In this document: positions 63,120 through 64,000 of the stretch, in pieces
Position numbering within the stretch: the stretch's first letter is position 1
Layout of the letters: the number at the start of each line of letters is the position of its first letter
Source: an uncultured Paracoccaceae bacterium
GTDB lineage: Bacteria; Pseudomonadota; Alphaproteobacteria; Rhodobacterales; Rhodobacteraceae
DNA: 64,000 bases
Assembly (NCBI GenBank): GCA_947503965.1
Contig: CANNFU010000001.1
Span: 496,001-560,000 of the forward strand
Direction of reading: 5' to 3'
The notes under the pieces: model-generated
Told to the model about the DNA's origin: nothing
Databases searched by the model: none
Seen by the model: the letters and a program-made list of their open reading frames with translations, nothing else
Program-made: the position numbers and the translations under genes

Positions 63120-63755
63120 TTAGGCGGCCTTTCGTACCGCATGGATCGCATGCCCAAAGGAACGGCTGAACCAATGCTCCGAAATCTCTGACGACAGGCC
63201 TGCACGCTTCAAAACTTGAATACGATCCTGTGGCCGGAATGGCCAAAGCCCGACACTGATCTTGTCGCGACCTTCACCGGCGCTGCCAAGCACCTCGGGC
63301 GATGCGCCGATCATCGAATAGATACGAACCATGCGTGGGTCGAACACCCCCAACAGATGGGTCAATGAAAACGCGCGCATCAACTCCCCGCCCGCCAGCA
63401 TCATCGCGGCCGCGACGCGCGAATTGGCGCCCGGTCCCAGCACAAAACGGGTACATTCCCAAATGAACGGGCTGCGGATATCGACGCCGTTCAGCAGATT
63501 GCTGAAATGGTCATTTACCATCGTCTGTTCTGTTGTGGGCAGAAAACGCATTGATCCCCCATGGGTGCCGTCGGGATTCTCCCAAATCACATAAAGCGGG
63601 TTCAGCGCATCGTATTCATCACGCTCCCACCCGTTTTCATCAACTTGCACCGCCCATTTCAGGCGCTCGGCAAATTGTGTTGCGCGGTCACGGTGCATGG
63701 TGTCCTGCAGAACAGGATAGGTGGACAGGTCTTTTCCATAAATATAACGCAGCAT
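63120..63755 (-). CDS. luxI: Acyl-homoserine-lactone synthase (LuxI family)
   Basis: A 211-residue autoinducer synthase that makes an N-acyl-homoserine lactone from SAM and an acyl carrier. The conserved N-terminal Arg/Phe/Trp pattern is RATQFAERLKWAVQV and ERDEYDALNPLYVI; GGSMRFLPTTEQTMV and WECTRFVL follow as in all family members. ATG 63755 is used since AGAAGGG lies eight bases upstream. A hairpin may mask that site (63763-63794). luxR lies immediately upstream on the same strand. The chain length made cannot be read from sequence. Confidence 0.93.
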   Translation of the reverse strand: MLRYIYGKDLSTYPVLQDTMHRDRATQFAERLKWAVQVDENGWERDEYDALNPLYVIWENPDGTHGGSMRFLPTTEQTMVNDHFSNLLNGVDIRSPFIWECTRFVLGPGANSRVAAAMMLAGGELMRAFSLTHLLGVFDPRMVRIYSMIGASPEVLGSAGEGRDKISVGLWPFRPQDRIQVLKRAGLSSEISEHWFSRSFGHAIHAVRKAA

Positions 63756-63762
63756 ACGTTTT

Positions 63763-63794
63763 ACCCTTCTGATGATGATTACAACCATCAGGGT
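63763..63794 (-). promoter_or_regulatory. Imperfect dyad covering the luxI ribosome binding site
   Basis: On the minus strand ACCCUGAUG (63794-63786) can pair with CAUCAGAAGGGU (63774-63763) leaving a 3-nt bulge. The 3' arm contains AGAAGGG, the ribosome site of luxI. Spacing of the CTG and CAG halves (17 bases) does not fit the 20-bp lux box, so an RNA structure is the better reading. Confidence 0.4.
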
Positions 63795-63848
63795 AGGTCG
63801 CCACGCGGCCGCAAAGGTTAACGGCACGTACGAAGGGTTTACCTTTTG

Positions 63849-64000
63849 TTAACTGGCCGCTGTCTTGGAGATCTTGTCGTCAGTTTCGCGCCCTGGCCAA
63901 CCGCCAGCGGCAGCGCGGGCCGCACCACCAATGATGATCAGCCCCTCGCTCGTGGCGCGTGCAACCGCGTGGGTCGTGTTCAGCGCGCCGAGCTTAAAGC
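63849..64000 (-). CDS. luxR: LuxR-family regulator, C-terminal end (cut by window edge)
   Basis: The frame running in from the right edge on the minus strand gives 49 residues and stops at TAA (63851-63849). It begins FKLGALNTTHAVARATSEGLI, which is the second half of the LuxR/GerE DNA-binding helix-turn-helix (compare the usual KLGVxNRTQAVAxAxxxGLI), shown here in two pieces: FKLGALNTTHAV and ARATSEGLI. A Gly/Ala-rich 28-residue tail follows, longer than in most LuxR proteins. Position directly upstream of luxI indicates the cognate receptor. Confidence 0.8.
   Translation of the reverse strand, partial: FKLGALNTTHAVARATSEGLIIIGGAARAAAGGWPGRETDDKISKTAAS

Noticed and set aside
63755-63848. 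A lux box upstream of luxI
   Set aside because: The CTG and CAG half-sites in the dyad are 17 bases apart, whereas a lux box needs about 10; RNA pairing over the ribosome site explains the symmetry better.

Overview
The window is an ordinary, gene-dense stretch of alphaproteobacterial chromosome, most likely from a marine Rhodobacterales (Roseobacter-group) bacterium. This rests on protein content and gene order rather than on any marker gene: an mreBCD-mrdA-rodA cell-shape operon, coaBC-dut-(membrane-anchored ThiF/MoeB) beside a second RpoH, rsmI-yraN-gshB opposite lpoA-glnD-murJ, a TauE/SafE exporter paired with an Alph_Pro_TM protein, and a LuxR/LuxI pair. GC content is high, except in a few visibly AT-richer patches near 6.9-7.5 kb and 47.5-48.5 kb. 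I see no rRNA or tRNA genes, no CRISPR array, no insertion sequence and no prophage. The only gap of more than 300 bp between genes is 48487-48802.

Layout. 0-5.1 kb: elongasome operon (mreB partial, mreC, mreD, PBP2, RodA), with small overlaps from mreC onward. 5.2-9.7 kb: hydroxyacid reductase, AraC-type regulator, a DUF4240 protein, a VOC protein, and an SseB-like/UDG-like pair. 10.0-13.0 kb: capsule export ATPase and KpsE-like protein coupled to kdsA, with no KpsM here. 13.2-19.2 kb: small metabolic genes including two aldo/keto reductases and a coupled AKR-oxidoreductase-GNAT operon. 19.2-26.5 kb: dimethylglycine dehydrogenase-like flavoprotein, lipase-like protein, an unknown anchored protein, a D-hydroxyacid dehydrogenase, an SH3 protein and a cation efflux protein. 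26.6-30.3 kb: M3 peptidase and a polar amino-acid ABC permease with its binding protein. 30.3-34.0 kb: ThiF/MoeB-like, dut, coaBC and rpoH2 on the minus strand. 34.0-37.5 kb: cobalamin nucleotide-loop genes, GST and YifB. 37.5-47.1 kb: gshB, yraN, rsmI / lpoA, glnD, murJ / a protease-dead rhomboid / trpS. 47.2-52.9 kb: desaturase with divergent ArsR regulator, branched-chain aminotransferase, AbrB-type membrane protein, USP, Nfu, TsaB, RimI. 53.1-59.0 kb: nucleoside-type BMP ABC transporter operon ending in purine nucleoside phosphorylase, with an unknown cytosolic protein between the two permeases. 59.2-60.8 kb: TauE/SafE plus Alph_Pro_TM. 60.8-64.0 kb: minus-strand group of luxR (partial), luxI, RecD-like helicase and SDR.

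Points most worth a second look: the rhomboid homologue lacking all catalytic residues; two GTCCCGG..CCGGGAC palindromes whose stems covary, one sitting between a binding-protein gene and its permease; a helically phased TGTAC direct-repeat array; a hairpin that would cover the luxI ribosome binding site; a TGATCC-N18-TAAAC promoter candidate before rpoH2; and the unknown 141-residue protein inside the nucleoside transporter operon. I did not find a clearly new multi-gene system such as a defence island or secretion locus.
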